From Dryomyza anilis (Eukaryota > Arthropoda > Insecta > Diptera > Dryomyzidae): 64,000 nt of DNA. Shown in pieces: positions 1 to 34,660 of this stretch. Under the pieces are notes generated by a model that worked only from the letters and a program-made list of their open reading frames with translations, did not search any database and had not been told where the DNA came from. Both the position numbers and the translations under genes were made by a program. The stretch lies in the NCBI GenBank assembly GCA_951804985.1, contig OX638134.1, positions 7,138,790 to 7,202,789 on the forward strand, read 5' to 3'. Each line of letters begins with the position of its first letter. Position 1 is the stretch's first letter.

Positions 1-589
1 CATAACCTTTTATAATATTGAATTGCCTTTTATACTTTACATAAAATAAGCTAAAATATACATAAAAATTGTTTAAAACTTAATTATGAAAAATATAATG
101 TGTACAAAAAATAAAATTTTAAGAAGCAATATTTGGAAGCAGAGTAGAATGTTAGGAGCTGCATTTAAATGTAGTTAAATTACTTAATAGTTTTTTCTTT
201 GTTTGCTTTTATATTAAAGTTGAGTATTTTTGTGTGTTTTTATTATATAATAATACCTCGGGGAAATGTTTTCGTTAGCTACTTAATTACACTGAAATTA
301 TTAAGTATTTCGTTTGAATTGATTTTTTGTATTTCTTAGTATGAATTTGCAGTAGTTATTTTGGATCTTATTTAACAATTTCTCCTTAGTTAAATTCCAT
401 TTATTGCTTCGTATATTTAACATATTTAGTTGTTTTTTAGTTCTTGGAATTATATTTAGCTGTTGATGTTGTTGTTGGTAATAAAGAAAACTGCCTCTGT
501 TCGTACTTGACATCGTAGTATGTAGTAGTGCTTCGTAGTTTTATCCAAAAAAACAATAGTAAAAAGTAACTAAATCAGAGAAATAATTC
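1..589 (-). other. sff: sff 3' UTR and downstream region
   Basis: No coding signal. On the minus strand AATAAA hexamers lie at 405-400 and 243-238, either of which could end the kinase transcript. The rest is AT-rich with no repeat I can name. Confidence 0.5.
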
Positions 590-21898
<21,309 letters not shown>

Positions 21899-22172
21899 CC
21901 TGTGGCTGTTACTACTACTCTCTGCTGTGCTGCGCTTTTATACAAAACTTCTTCCATCCACAGGGATTTTATTTTCGGTTTTTTTTTGTATTTTAGAAAT
22001 GTTTGCAATTTTTTTTTATTTGTTATTTTGTTGCCCGAATTGCATTAAAGCTGACAGGTTTCTACTCTAAATACACTTAATGGTAACCAATCCGTTATCG
22101 TTCTTCGTTATCCGTTGCGGTTGTCTCTTTGTTTGGAGTTCAGCGATTTCGAACACCTAACATTTGAGGTTG
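21899..22172 (-). other. sff: probable sff 5' UTR exon
   Basis: Reading leftward, a good acceptor (ACATTTCCATTGCAG, ending near 22173) precedes 270 bases of A-rich, non-coding sequence that runs into the start codon at 21898. This fits a 5' UTR exon spliced to a distal promoter. A TATAAAAG at about 21931-21938 could instead mark a proximal promoter. Inference from splice-like sequence only. Confidence 0.4.
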
Positions 22173-22414
22173 CTGCAATGGAAATGTAGGTTATTTAGTT
22201 AGTTTTAAAATTTTAATTTTATTAATTTTTAGTTATTTTATAGCATTTTATGACGCATTGTGCAATATTGTCTGTCTTTAAAATACCTAAATTATGCGAT
22301 ATTGCTTTTAATTTAAGTTTGAATCGACATTTTTCTCATATTTTTATCTCTAAAAGATTCAAAAACATCTTCAAATATGTAAAAATTTTAAAATTGTACA
22401 TTAGCATAAATGTA

Positions 22415-22642
22415 CACTCAGAAAAAACATACCATAAAATTAATAGTTTTTACTATTAAAAATAGTCAATAGGATTTTTGTCCGATAAACTATTAACTCA
22501 ATCGGTGAATCCTATTAAATACTACAACATACTATAAAATTTATTTGGGTTTGTATGAAAATATATATTATTTGTATACTATTAAATCAATAACTGTCCT
22601 ATTGACATATTTTAATGGGATTTTATGTCTTTTTTCTGAGTG
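22415..22642. mobile_element. MITE M1, copy 1, with TA target duplication
   Basis: Perfect terminal inverted repeats CACTCAGAAAAAA / TTTTTTCTGAGTG, 228 bp, flanked by TA on both sides as for Tc1/mariner-type insertions. Interior includes TACTATTAAATCAATAA and TGTCCTATTGAC, shared with copies at 35904 and 63793. Confidence 0.88.
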
Positions 22643-22649
22643 TAATACT

Positions 22650-24024
22650 TTTTATGAGAGAAATACTTTTAAAACATACTTTCTAACCATTCATTCGTTT
22701 GTATCACAATGCAATCTAATTTCCTTTGAATTTGATTTTTGCATAATGAACAAATTTATAAATAAATATTCATTAATGCGTATATCAAAAGATAAATCAT
22801 AGAAACCACGAATAAAGGTTTCGATTCGGTTACTTTCTTATTTGCAGCACTTTCAGCAAAATATTAAATTGCAGTACATATTCGTGCTACACAAGCGACG
22901 AACGACACTAGCGTACCGAAAAACATAATCAACACAGCTTTGTCTAATTTCTCTGTGTCGTAGCGTGTGTTTTTGTTGTTCTCTCCAATTTACCGTATAC
23001 GATTAAACGAAGAAAACAAAAACAAAACAAAAAACGCATAGTCGGACGAAGAACGATACCAGCGTAGCGAAGAAAACAGAAATAAATACCTAGCTTAGTC
23101 TATTTTGTCTTTGGAATTGTGTGTGTGTCTGTCTGAATTTGATTTACCGCTACACAAGTAAACGAAACGAAACATAAAAATAACCAAAACACATACAAAG
23201 TTCAGACCAAAGTCCGTCGTCCGTCGAAAATATTTCTACTCAATAAACAACACCTGATTTTTTTGTACAACAAGAAACTTTTATTTTAAAAATCCCAGAT
23301 TTAAAAGATTTTTTGATCTTACACAAAAATAATTTTGTGTTTATAGTTTTAAAGATTTTTCGACATTTTCTAACTTTAAAATATTTTTCGACATTTTGTG
23401 ATTCGGCCAAATATTGTTTCGGCGTTCTAAGGATTTTATAATTTCGACATTTTAAGGTGTCCACATTTTTTTTTCGACATTTCGTACGGATCCCATTTTA
23501 ACATGTCTTGTATTTTAGAGCATCTATTGGTTGTTAATTTATTTATGATTTTTCTATAACGATTTTGGAGATAACGATCTTGGTTTCTCTTACAGTTTTA
23601 ATCACTGATATAAATAAAAGATTCATTAAAAAATGTTTTAATTAATTTCTGCATATTAATGAACTGAGTAAACAAATTCATAAAATTGATGAAATATTTA
23701 TATAACACAAAAGATTTAACAATTGTTATAAATTTTATATACAGAGTGTTTGGTTCATTCATGTCAATAATTCCGGGGGTCATTCGAACATTCAAAAAAT
23801 AAGAATATATAAAATAAAAAATGTCTAATTTTACCCCCACTTTAAGATACAGGGTGTTTAATAAATGCATATTACTTACATAACCTAGTCAAGAAAATTG
23901 GATTATAAAGTATAATCTATTGATACATGAATAACAATTTTTTACTCCAGTCTTAGACAATTAAATTACCTTTCCAATGACGTATCACATCTTTGAACCG
24001 CATGATGTCTTTTGTTTTTTAAAT
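22650..24024. other. intergenic, with a weak duplicated stretch
   Basis: Around 22870-23190 two diverged direct copies of a segment about 160-200 bp long (ACACAAGCGACGAACGACAC.. and AGTCGGACGAAGAACGATAC..) lie upstream of the kinase gene and could include promoter sequence. The rest shows nothing recognisable. Confidence 0.4.
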
Positions 24025-24505
24025 GTACACACAAAAAAATTTATCAAAAATTTCACCAACTACCTGGATTCATCATATTGATGAATTCATTCATTGAATT
24101 AAAATCGTATTTTTTAAATGTTGTTCATTTTCAATATTTTTTTTAACATCAAATTTCAAACACAAATTTGTCTGCATTTACATATTTATGTATTTATAAT
24201 TCTTAAATGATTTATAATATATAATTGATAATTATTAGAAGCCTCCATTTCATCATATTAATGAATAAGTGAACATCATATTGATGAATTTTGGTCATCA
24301 AACCATATTAATTTAAATATCATAAATCTTATGAGAATTAAAAATACGTAAATATGTAAATGGAGATTAATTTTTGTTTAAAATTTGATGATATAAAAAA
24401 TATTAAAAATGAAAAACACTGAAAAAATACGATTTTAGTTCAATGAATGAAATCATCAATATGATGAATACTGGTTGTTGATGGAAAATTTTTTATTGTG
24501 TGTAC
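24025..24505. mobile_element. fold-back MITE M2
   Basis: Long terminal inverted repeats of about 90 bp: GTACACACAAAAAAATTTAT at the left and its near-complement ending TTTTTTATTGTGTGTAC at the right, including TTCATCATATTGATGA. A diverged partial copy follows at about 24545-24715. Confidence 0.85.
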
Positions 24506-24729
24506 GAAAATTTGAAAACAAAAAAAAATCTTCAATATGATAAAATGTACTCATAAACATTATGAATTTTTTCACCAACTACCAGATTCATTAAATGGAT
24601 GATTTCATTCATTGAATTGCAATTTAATGTTCAATAAGATGTTCTTAAACATCAAAATACACACAAAAATTTGTCTTTATTTACACATATATATTTATAA
24701 TTCCTATCAAGTTTATCCTAGTTATATTA

Positions 24730-26701
24730 GGGTAGTCTGTGGTAAAGTGGTACAAAGGGTAATGTGGGAAATTGCTATTTTTGGACATGTGTTTGCATTT
24801 AAAAAAATAAAAACAATTATCAAGTGCTTCTTAATATGGCAGCAACTTTGTTAAATGTGGTAATAATCAAATGAATACTATTTAACTGTATTTTGAGAAA
24901 AAGTGAAACATTTTTTTTTCGAAAGTTTTTTAGAGTGTTGTTTTTGCTATCAAAAAGTGTGAATTTTTGTAGATTTTAATTAGGAAGGTATGTTTAAAAT
25001 GTTCAGATGTTGTATATTTTTTGAAATACAAACGGGTTTGCAAATATTTTAGCATTGCATAAATGGTACTATGTTATATTCAAATTGCAATGTTGGGGTA
25101 AAGTGGGAAACATTTTCTGTGGTAAAGTGGGAAACGTAATTTAAGCAATGTTTGTTGTAATTGTCGTAAAAATATGGTGTTATATGAATTATTTAATTGG
25201 TTTAGCTAAGAAAAAATTTCAATTTTGACCACAACCTAATGAAAAACAAAATTTTACTTCACCTGAGATAAAACCTGAATTACAGAGAAGCGAACCTTTA
25301 ACAAGATCAAAAAGAATACAGCGGTAAAGATTCTTCCACTTTATTAGAAGAAAAATAATTTTGTACAATTAACTTGAATGAAATTCCGAAAAATTTAAAC
25401 TTTAACAATTTAACGAACTCCATATCTGCAAATGTCTTCATGGTCTTCAAGTTCGCAAATTTCAAATATACAATTTGCGAATTTGCAGACCAGCAACTAC
25501 ATCTGTGTTCATTGTCACTCAGAATATTATGACTAGGAGTAAATGCATCAATTCTTTTTTTCGTTTTTTTTTAATATAACCGTTAATATAACCGTGTTTA
25601 TGAATTTAAACTTTTTTCTTTTAATTTTTTCTTGCATTACCATTACTTTTTTATTACCTTATTGTAATGTTTTTGTCCTTAATATACTTGACTTTGTTAT
25701 GAAAAAGACAAAACATATGAAAGATGGACTAAAAAAGCATTTTGATACCAATTTTTAAGTTTCCCACTTTACCCTAGGATTTTTCAAGAAGACCGAAATT
25801 AAAAGGCCACATAAATTGTATTATGTTAATGCAAAAAGTTAGATCATGAACAAGTCTAAGAAATAGACCCTTCAAAAGAATTTAATAAAATATTCAAATG
25901 TACTTTTTCGGAGAAAAATCAAAACGTGTCCTACTTTACCCCAGGCTCGTCTACTTATTTTGAAAATTATTTTGAATAAGCATTATCATTTCTTTTTTAT
26001 TACCTTATTGTAATGTTTTTTGTCCTTAATATACTTGATTTTGTTGTGAAAAAGACAAAACATATGAAAAAAAGACTAAAATACCATTTTTATACAAATT
26101 TTTAAGGATTTTAGGATTTTTCAAGAGGTCCGAAATTTAGCTGTTTGGAAAAATTGCTCAAATATCAATTAAAAGGCACATAAATTGTATTATGTTAATG
26201 CGAAAAGTTAGATTATGAACCAGTCTATGGAATAGACCCTTCAAAAGAATTTAATAAAATATTCAAATTTACTTTTTCGGAGGAAAATCAAATCGTGTCC
26301 TACTTTACCCCAGACTCGTCTATTTCTTTTGAAAATTATTTTGAATAAGCATTATAATTTCTTTTTTATTACCTTATTATAATGTTTTTTGTCCTTAATA
26401 TACTTGACTTTGTTGTGAAAAAGACAAAACATATGAAAGAAGACTAAAATAGCATTTTGATACAATTTTTAAAGTTTCCCACTTTACCCTAGGATTTTTC
26501 AAGAGGTCCGAAATTTAGCTGTTTGGAAAAGTCGCTCAAACATCAATTAAAAGGCACATAAATAGTATTCTGTTAATGCGAAAAGTTAGATTATGAACCA
26601 GTCTATGGAATAGACCCTTCAAAAGAATTTAATAAAATATTCAAATGTACTTTTTCGGAGGAAAATCAAATCAGTTCCCACTTTACCCCAGGCTCGTCTA
26701 C
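24730..26701. mobile_element. TIR element with internal tandem repeats and GGTAAAGTGGGAAAC motifs
   Basis: The ends are inverted: GGTAGTCTGTGGTAAAGTGG at left, CCACTTTACCCCAGGC then TCGTCTAC at right. Inside, the motif GGGTAAAGTGGGAAAC recurs, and a 346-369 bp unit (TTTTATTACCTTATTGTAAT.. TTTAATAAAATATTCAAATG) is repeated three times from about 25640. No transposase frame is visible, so it is non-autonomous. Confidence 0.7.
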
Positions 26702-26719
26702 TTATTTTGAAAATTATTT

Positions 26720-28380
26720 TGAATAAACTAATATTTTTTTTCAAAATAAAATAATTTTTTGTTACGAATTTAAAAAAAATTGAATTCGAAAATTAAAATA
26801 AAAAATTTTTTTTTTTAATAAAATTGAAAAAAAAAAAAATTAAATAAAATTAAAAAAAAAAAATTGTGCTAAAAAAATTTCCAAAAAAAATTGTTTGTAA
26901 AAAAAAAAATTTTGAAAAAAAAAATGTTTGAAACATAAAAAAAAAATCTACAAAAAAAAAAATTGTTTGTAAAAAAATTTTTTTTTGAAAAAAAAAATGT
27001 TTGAAAAATAAATTATACTCTCAATATATACAGTGTACTTTCAATATTAAAAAAATCAATATACGCTACTTTTACCCATCAGTTTCCTGCTATAAAGCTA
27101 CTTTTTATACTTCAAACACACAAAATTTCTAAATAATGTTTTGCCTGCTACAGTTTACAGTCAACCTCTCCCTTTTCCTGTTTTTCAAATTCTTAATAAA
27201 AGGTCAGGCTTAAGCATACCAGTTCCTGCATAAAATCTGCTATAAAGGGCCTGCCTTTTTTCAAAAATTCAAAATGTGTATATTACCTATCATAATCTTC
27301 TGTGTATTTTCCCTAAAACTTCTAGCAATTCTAGCAATTTACTTGCAAACTTTTTGTCTCGGGTTTGGTATTAAAATTCTATATAACGATGTGTATAATA
27401 ACTTGTCAATGATTTAAAAGGCATTTTTTATTATAGAAGTGCGTAAATATAACTTGAAGAATATTTTAATTTCAAAAAGGGACTTCTTTGTTTTTGATAC
27501 TTAATTTTTTATGAACCAACAAGTCTAAATTTTACGACACCAACAGCGTTGTTTCAATTAAGTATCCATTGTGATAAACCAAATTAATGTCTTACATAAT
27601 GAATTATAAACTGCTGCTAATGACTAAATCATTAACCTATTTTATGTAAACAATTTAAAAATATAGCCGAAAACAAATGACATTTTAGTGTTGCCTCGTA
27701 TAATAAGGCGGCGGCATAGTCCATGAAAATTCATAAATTCTCATTTAACTCAAGTCATACTTTTAAGTTACACTAAAGAGGAGCACTCAACGTGTTGAAC
27801 AAAAAGCAAACTGAAAAAGTGCGAGAAGAAAAATAAAATATATATAACCTGTGCATCCTTGATGGCAACGCAATAACCTTAAATTTTAATTAAAATACGC
27901 TTCCGCTAAAAGCGCAAATAAAATCGGCCCACTCAACGAATGACGGAGACGGTGACGGCGACGGCGACGCCATGTTTAAATGGTGAAGAGACGACGATGA
28001 CGATGAGGACGTCGACGACGACGCAATGATGATGATGCTCTTCAAAAAAAGGGCGCAAAACCTAGGTAGCTCTGTAACCCAATTTAAAAATTTCACCGAC
28101 TTTTGCGTAGTGCGAACGAGATGTTGTTGTTTATTTACTATGTTGTTGTTGGCAGAATCTTTTGCGTATGCCGCAACAACAAAAGAAATGAATGTCTGTA
28201 TGAATGAACGCTTGGATGGCTGTGGTTTTGTGGGAGATATGATTTTTGTTGTATTTTATTTTGTATGCGTGCAAAATGAAAACAAGCAAAAAATCTGCAT
28301 ACGACGCCTAAAAGGCTGCAATACAAAAAAAATAATAAAAAAAACCTCAGCTCACATGTTGTGCAAAGCCTGCGCCATTT
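26720..28380. other. A/T homopolymer tract then intergenic sequence
   Basis: 26720-27010 is poly-A/T mosaic. 27940-28035 is a short island of GACGGCGACG/GATGATGATG trinucleotide repeats. No gene recognised. Confidence 0.4.
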
Positions 28381-28399
28381 ATTTACTGTGCTCATTTTT

Positions 28400-30830
28400 T
28401 TTGAGCATTGCGTTTTTTTACAAACCTTTCTTGTTTTTTTTTTACTTTTTATTTCTTTTTATCTTTTCTAATTTTTGTCTGTGTTTTTATTACTTCTTAA
28501 ACATTTTTCTTTGTGACTTTATTTTATTTTTTCATGTTTTACAATTTTTTTGTACTGTTTTTTTTTTTAATAAATTTGTTAATTTATCTAATTTTTTTTT
28601 TACTTATTATTTAATTAATTTTTTTTACTATTATTTTTTTATTTAGTATTTTAGTTTTTTTATTAAATTTTTTCGTTTATTTCATATTTTCTTTCATTTC
28701 ATTTTTATTTAATTTTTTTTTTTATTTTTTTTATTTTTTTTTCTGTTTTTTTATTTCTTTCTGACTTTATTTTTTTTTCTTTTATTACAACTTTTTTGTA
28801 CTTTAGATTTTTTATTAAATTTATTTAATTTTTATTTATTTTTTATTATTAATTTTTTTTTTTTATATATTTTGTATTTTATTTTTTTTTTATTTTTTAT
28901 TTTTTATTTATTTAAGTTTTATTTAATTTCTTTTTTTTGTACTTTTTTTTTTGTTTTTAGTTTTTTCTTTTTTTCACATCTCTTTTACTTCCGCCTTATT
29001 AATTTTTTTATTTAATTATTTTTTTACTATTATTTTTTTATTTAGTATTTTAGTTTTTTTTAATTTTTTCCTTTATTTCATATTTTCTTTAATTTCATTT
29101 TTATTTATTTATTTTTTTATTTTTATTTTTATTTATTTTTTTATTTTTTTTTCTGTTTTTTTATTACTTCTTAAATATTTTTCTTTGTGACTTTTTTTTA
29201 TTTTTTTCTTTTATTACAACTTTTTTGTACTTCAGATTTTTTATTAAATTTATATAATTTTTATTTATTTTTTATTATAAATTTTTTTATTTATTTTGTA
29301 TTATATTTATTTTAGTTTTATTTAATTTTGTTTTTTTATTTTATTTTTAGTTTTTTCTTTTATTCCTATCTTTTTTACTTCCGCCTTATTAATTTTTTTA
29401 TTTAATTAATTTCTTCACTATTATTTTTTTAATTTAGTATTTTAGTTTTTTTATTAAATTTTTTCCTTTATTTCATATTTTCTTTAATTTCATTTTTATT
29501 TAATTTTTTTTTTTATTTTTATTTATTTTTTTAGTATTTTTTTCATTACTTCTTAAATACTTTTCTTTGTGACTTTATTTTATTTTTTTCTTTTATTACA
29601 ACTTTTTTTACTTTAGATTTTTTATTAAATTTATTTAATTTTTATTTATTTTTTATTATTAATTTTTTTTTTATTTATTTTGTATTTTATTATTATATTT
29701 ATTTAAGTTTTATTTATATTTGTTTTTTTTTTTATTTTATTTTTACTTTTTTTTGTTTTTAGTTTTTTCTTTTTTCACATTTCTTTTACTTCCGCCTTAT
29801 TAATTTGTTTTTATTTTATTAATTTTTTTACTATTATTTTTTTATTTAGTATTTTAGTTTTTTTATTAATTTTTTTTTATATTTCATATATTCTTTAATT
29901 TAATTTTTATTTTATTTTTTTTATTATTTTTTCTTTATTTTTTTCTTTTTTCTTGATTTTATTTCTTCTTAAACATTTTTCTTTGTCACTTTATTTTATT
30001 TTTTTTTTTATTACATTTTTTTTGTACTTTAGATTTTTTATTATTTTTTTTAATTTAATTTTTATTTATTTTTTATTACTTTTTACTTTGTTTTATTATT
30101 TTATTTATTTAGTATTTTAGTTTTTTTTATGATACTTATTCCTTTATTTTATATATTCTCTTATTTAGGTTTTATTTAATTTTGTTTTTTTTTTTATTTT
30201 TACTTTTATTTTAGTTTTTTCTTTTTTTTCTCTTTTTTTTCCCTTTCACTTCTGCCTTACTAATTTTTTTTATTTAATTAATTTTTTACAATTATTCTTT
30301 TATTTAGTATGTTAGTTTTTTTATTATTTTTTTTCATTTATTTCATATTTTTTTTAACTTCATTGTTTTTTTCTTTTTTCTATTTTTTTATTACTTCTTA
30401 AACATTTTTCTTTGTGACTTTATTTTATTTTTTCTTTTATTAAAACTTTTTTGTACTTTAGATTTTTTATTAATTTTTTTTTTTATTATTTAATTTATTT
30501 TATTTTTAACTTTTTGTTTTTCATTTATTTAGTATTTTTAATTTTTTTTTATGTTGTACTTTTAGTATTTTTAGTTTATTATTTGTGTTTACTTTTTATT
30601 TTTTTTTACGTTTTAATTTTTTTATTTTTTTTTTCTTTTTTTTTTACATCACTTCTACTTCCGCCTTTTCCACTACAACCTCTTTTAAACCCAAATAAAC
30701 ATCTGGATTTTTTTTTTTTTAGTTTTTATTTTTTTCATTATTTTTTTTTTCTTTTTTTTAGTTGTTTCTTTTTTCACATCCCCTCTACTTTCGCCTTTTC
30801 CACTACATTTTCTTTTAAACCCAAATAAAA
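28400..30830. repeat. T-rich macrosatellite, about 380-430 bp unit
   Basis: At least five units in tandem. Landmarks recur in order: ACATTTTTCTTTGTGACTTT (near 28500, 29175, 29555, 29972, 30400), ACAACTTTTTTGTACTTTAG, and ACTTCCGCCTTATTAATTTT (near 28988, 29386, 29788). The composition is almost pure T/A with T on one strand. Confidence 0.8.
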
Positions 30831-31540
30831 ATCTGGAGCATGTCTGTTGAAAATGTTAGATTTTGTAGTAACAGTACTTATGTCCATATGTTCCGTCATA
30901 TTTTTACATACATATAAACAGCATATATATAGGTCTGTCAGCAAAAGGACTCTTCACATTTTTGCCGCCTTTTCAATCCAACTACTTCAGTTTTAAATGT
31001 TGGCGCCTCTGCAGCACGTCAACACTTACCAGGTATTTTCTTGTTTTTTATTTTTTGTTCAGAGATTATGTTGTGTCGTTCGTTGCTTAAGCAGGCAAAT
31101 AATTTTAAATGGTTCAAAAATATGAAAAATTGTTTCATTTATTTTAATTTTACTAATTGTTTTTATAAAAGGCTTGGAAATTGTAATATTTAAAAAAAAC
31201 ACGAATCAAGATTAGGTTAAATTAAAAATTTTGAGGTATGAAACTTTTTATAATTCATGCAATGAAATTAGTATGAATTATTAAAAGTATAGTAATTCTA
31301 GCACACTATAAATGCCCTTGAAATATGCGCTAATATATACGCTGGTAAAAAATTACCCTGTTTTAGGAGACATGGTCAGGTAAAATTACAATGCTCAATT
31401 CCAGATTAAGACCCTAGCACAATTTCAACTTGTGTAAAGAAATGAATATTAAATGCAGTTATCATTCCAGTGTTTTACACATTCTAAAAATAGTTGCAAA
31501 TTTGTAATCTTTATACAATTTTACTTAATTTGAATACTCA
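30830..31540. other. intergenic, nothing recognised
   Basis: AT-rich with no repeat family or coding frame I can identify. Confidence 0.4.
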
Positions 31541-31542
31541 TA

Positions 31543-32640
31543 TGGACATTTTCTTGGGTTCTGAACGGGACGTACGCCTTAAACATCAATATCTCGAAGG
31601 AAAATTAATGAATTTACTTGATTTTTTTTTGTGCAAGTAGTATTTAAATAGTAGTCTTAAATTAGAGAATTCTATATGGTAGACCAAAAGATATAAATTA
31701 AATAATGGTCGATCCGGACGGTACAAAAACGGAAGTGCATGTCGAGGTTTATATGGAAAATCCAAAAAGTCAATGAATTTTGCATACAAATTATTTTTTT
31801 TTGTTATTTTAAATCATAGCTGTAATAATGTGCTTTGTTTGTAAATTTACACTTTGTTTCTAAAATGTATACTTTTTTCATAATAAATCGCAAAAAAATT
31901 ACGGACGCAACAAACATTGTTTTTTTTCAAAAATACTTTTTACATACAAATTATTTTTTTTTGTATTATTTAGAAAGATAGCTAAGATAATTTACTTTAT
32001 TTTTGTTTATGTACACTTTGTTCATAATGTTTATAGTTATTTCGTAATAAATCACAGAATGATTCCGGACGTTCCATATACAAATTTCCACTACGATTTT
32101 TAGTTCAAAATAATTTTATATCTGACAGGATTAATAATCATTATTACAAAATAAAAAGTGATATACGAATCGAATGTCCAGTGGTTTTTTATTTAAGTTT
32201 TATTCTTTTTACTTTTTTTTTTTTTTTTTGATATTTTTTACACTTTAGGTATTCAAAGTTTGGACGTGACAGATTTCAAAAGTCTGTTAAAAATAAAAAA
32301 TTGTTATATTTACATGTTGTATAGCAAAAGTAATTTTATGAGTACTTTTTTATACATTAATTCTATGATAATCTTCAGATTTAAATATTAAAGATTTCAT
32401 CAAATCCACCGATATTTTAAAGATTTGAGCATTTTGAATTTTTCGGTCATAGTTGACGGTTATTCTGGAAATGCCCTTATGTTAATTCAAACTTTGCTAA
32501 ACATCAATAAATTCGGAATAGTTCCTAAAATATTTTTTAAAAATCATAGAAATAGTGACTACATTCAAAAGTTACTCGGTAACCGGATCAGCAATGTGTC
32601 TAATATTTTGCAAAAATTAATAAATCCATGACATTTCAAA
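31543..32640 (+). repeat. dispersed repeat R1, copy 1
   Basis: Homologous along its length to 47212-48135 in the same orientation (CCAAAAAGTCAA, ACGGAAGTGCATGT, GTTGAC..TTCTGGAAATGC). Internally it repeats a segment of about 120-150 bp containing TTCGTAATAAATCACAGAA and ATTCCGGACG. No coding capacity. Confidence 0.75.
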
Positions 32641-32749
32641 AACTATGACGGAGAATGCACATTATACACTTTCCCATATTGATTGCCTCTTTCTGCTATG
32701 ATCACCCGCATAATGATATTTCTAAACAATAAAATAAATTATTTTATTT

Positions 32750-33900
32750 CAAGAACTATTGATATGTTTGTAATAAAAGAAATACTTATGGCAACTATAA
32801 TTTCAAACACACAAGTTGTGTTTATTGTAAGTTAACTATTTAGAGTTATGGCAAATATAAATTTGGTTTTTGTCAACAGTATGATGATTAATTAAAGTCA
32901 AAAGTGGTCATATGTTTGTGTTCACATTTGACTTTCTGATTATTACCTGTTTGCCTATTTATTTCATGCGCATAAATTAAAAATTAAAATACCTATAGCA
33001 ACTATAATTTCATTTATTTGGCAGTACGAGGTAATAACGTAAAACAAAAACATGCTCATGACAAGCAAGTTTTGTTTGTATTCACCATTTGGCTCTATGA
33101 TTTATTTATAAATATACTTGTGGCAACTATCAACTTTTTGCGATAAGTGTCTGTATAAAAATGATAAATGCTTGTGACAAACAAAATTTGTGTTCGTAAC
33201 ATTTGGCCTAAGGTAATTGTCTGTTTTTTTTTTTGAACTTGTGTTATATAACTATAATGCTTACGACAAAAAAAAATTGTTGATATTGTCCATGAGTAGA
33301 CTTTCAGTTATATTTTTTTTAATTAATTATTAGGAGTACGTTTGTATGAAAAACTAAATACTTTTGGAAAATATAAATTATAAGTATTGACATTTTGGCA
33401 ATTACATGAAAATTAAAATGTTTGTGACAACCATGTTATATTTGGGTTTAATATTTAGCTCTTTATACACATTTCCTGCTATTATTTGATGAAATTAATA
33501 AATTATATATTAAAGTTTTGTGCGAATTAATGATTCTACTAAAAACCCAAATATAAATAATAAATATAATTTTATTTTGATTGACAATTTTTTTTTTTAC
33601 ATGACAACTAACCCAATTTGTTTTGTTTTAAATATACATTTACTAATGACAAATATAAATTTGCTTGTGTTGACAATTTAATGATTATATGAAAACTAAA
33701 ATGCCTATTACAAACAAGTATTTGTTTGTGTCTATTATTTGACTTGCTCTAATTTAGTTTTTACTTGTAGCTACTAAAAACACAACTTTGTATGGAAATT
33801 ATCATCATTTTAGTGTTGACAATCTGCTTTTTAGATAAAAGAATAAATGCTTGTGACAAACATATTTTTGTTTGTGTGTACTATTTGAGTCTTTGATGGT
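32750..33900. repeat. degenerate tandem repeat with CTTGTGACAAACA core
   Basis: Diverged units of roughly 120-180 bp recur with TGGCAACTATAA.., ATGCTTGTGACAAACAAA and TTTGTGTTCAC..TTTGGCT. Decayed array, no coding sequence. Confidence 0.6.
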
Positions 33901-34660
33901 TGCTCCTCCTATATTTCTGCTATATTGCTGCGTGTTTTTGTACTTTGTCAATTTAGCTCAATTTGCAACAATCACAATGTTTCGCTGTACTTTAGGCACA
34001 AATAAAGTAGAAGTAGAAAAAAAGTTCTTAATGTTTTTCAAACATGAAATTGCAAAAGTTCACATGGTTGCTGCTACAGTAGTAGTTTTGTGCAGTTTGG
34101 CTTTGAAGCACTGGTTGTTGTTGCTGCTGCTGCTGCTATTGCTATTGCTACTGCAGCAAGTGCTTAGCAGCATACGTGCCTTCATCATGCAAATGCACTC
34201 TTAAACTAACTACTGTAGTGCCAAATAAAAGTTGAAAATAAATAAAATAAAAAAAAATGTTCATCATGCAATTAAACATTCCCCTATGTTCATAATAATA
34301 CTAATGATAATGATGATGACGAGGACGACGACGACGTCGTTGTTGCCTGCACTGTGCACGGCAGCTCATTAAATTTTCGGCATAGTGCCAAAAAACAATG
34401 TATTTTGTCATCATTGTTCAGCTGCAACAACAAGCGGCACCAACCGGAACCAGCCGGAGACAGTAGCGAAAACAACAGAATCAGAAAAAGATAAAAAAAC
34501 ATAAATGTTGCATAAACTTTGGCGCAAAATTTAACATTTATTGAGTTGTTCCGTTGGCGCATAAGCAAGAAACAGCCATTAGAATCTTATTTGGTGTTAA
34601 GTTGGGCCAACTAAAACAAAAACAAAAAACGGGTTTATTAGGTGCAAATGACATAGTTAG
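33900..34660. other. intergenic island with trinucleotide runs
   Basis: Somewhat GC-richer, with TTGCTGCTGC and GACGACGACG runs and CATGCAAATGCAC. It could be regulatory, but nothing specific supports that. Confidence 0.3.

Noticed and set aside
28026..28646. 206-codon Phe/Tyr-rich frame
   Set aside because: The right half is pure T-rich repeat; the left half has no recognisable domain.
28400..30830. CRISPR-like or bacterial array
   Set aside because: Regular spacing is due to a eukaryotic macrosatellite; no short identical repeats with unique spacers.
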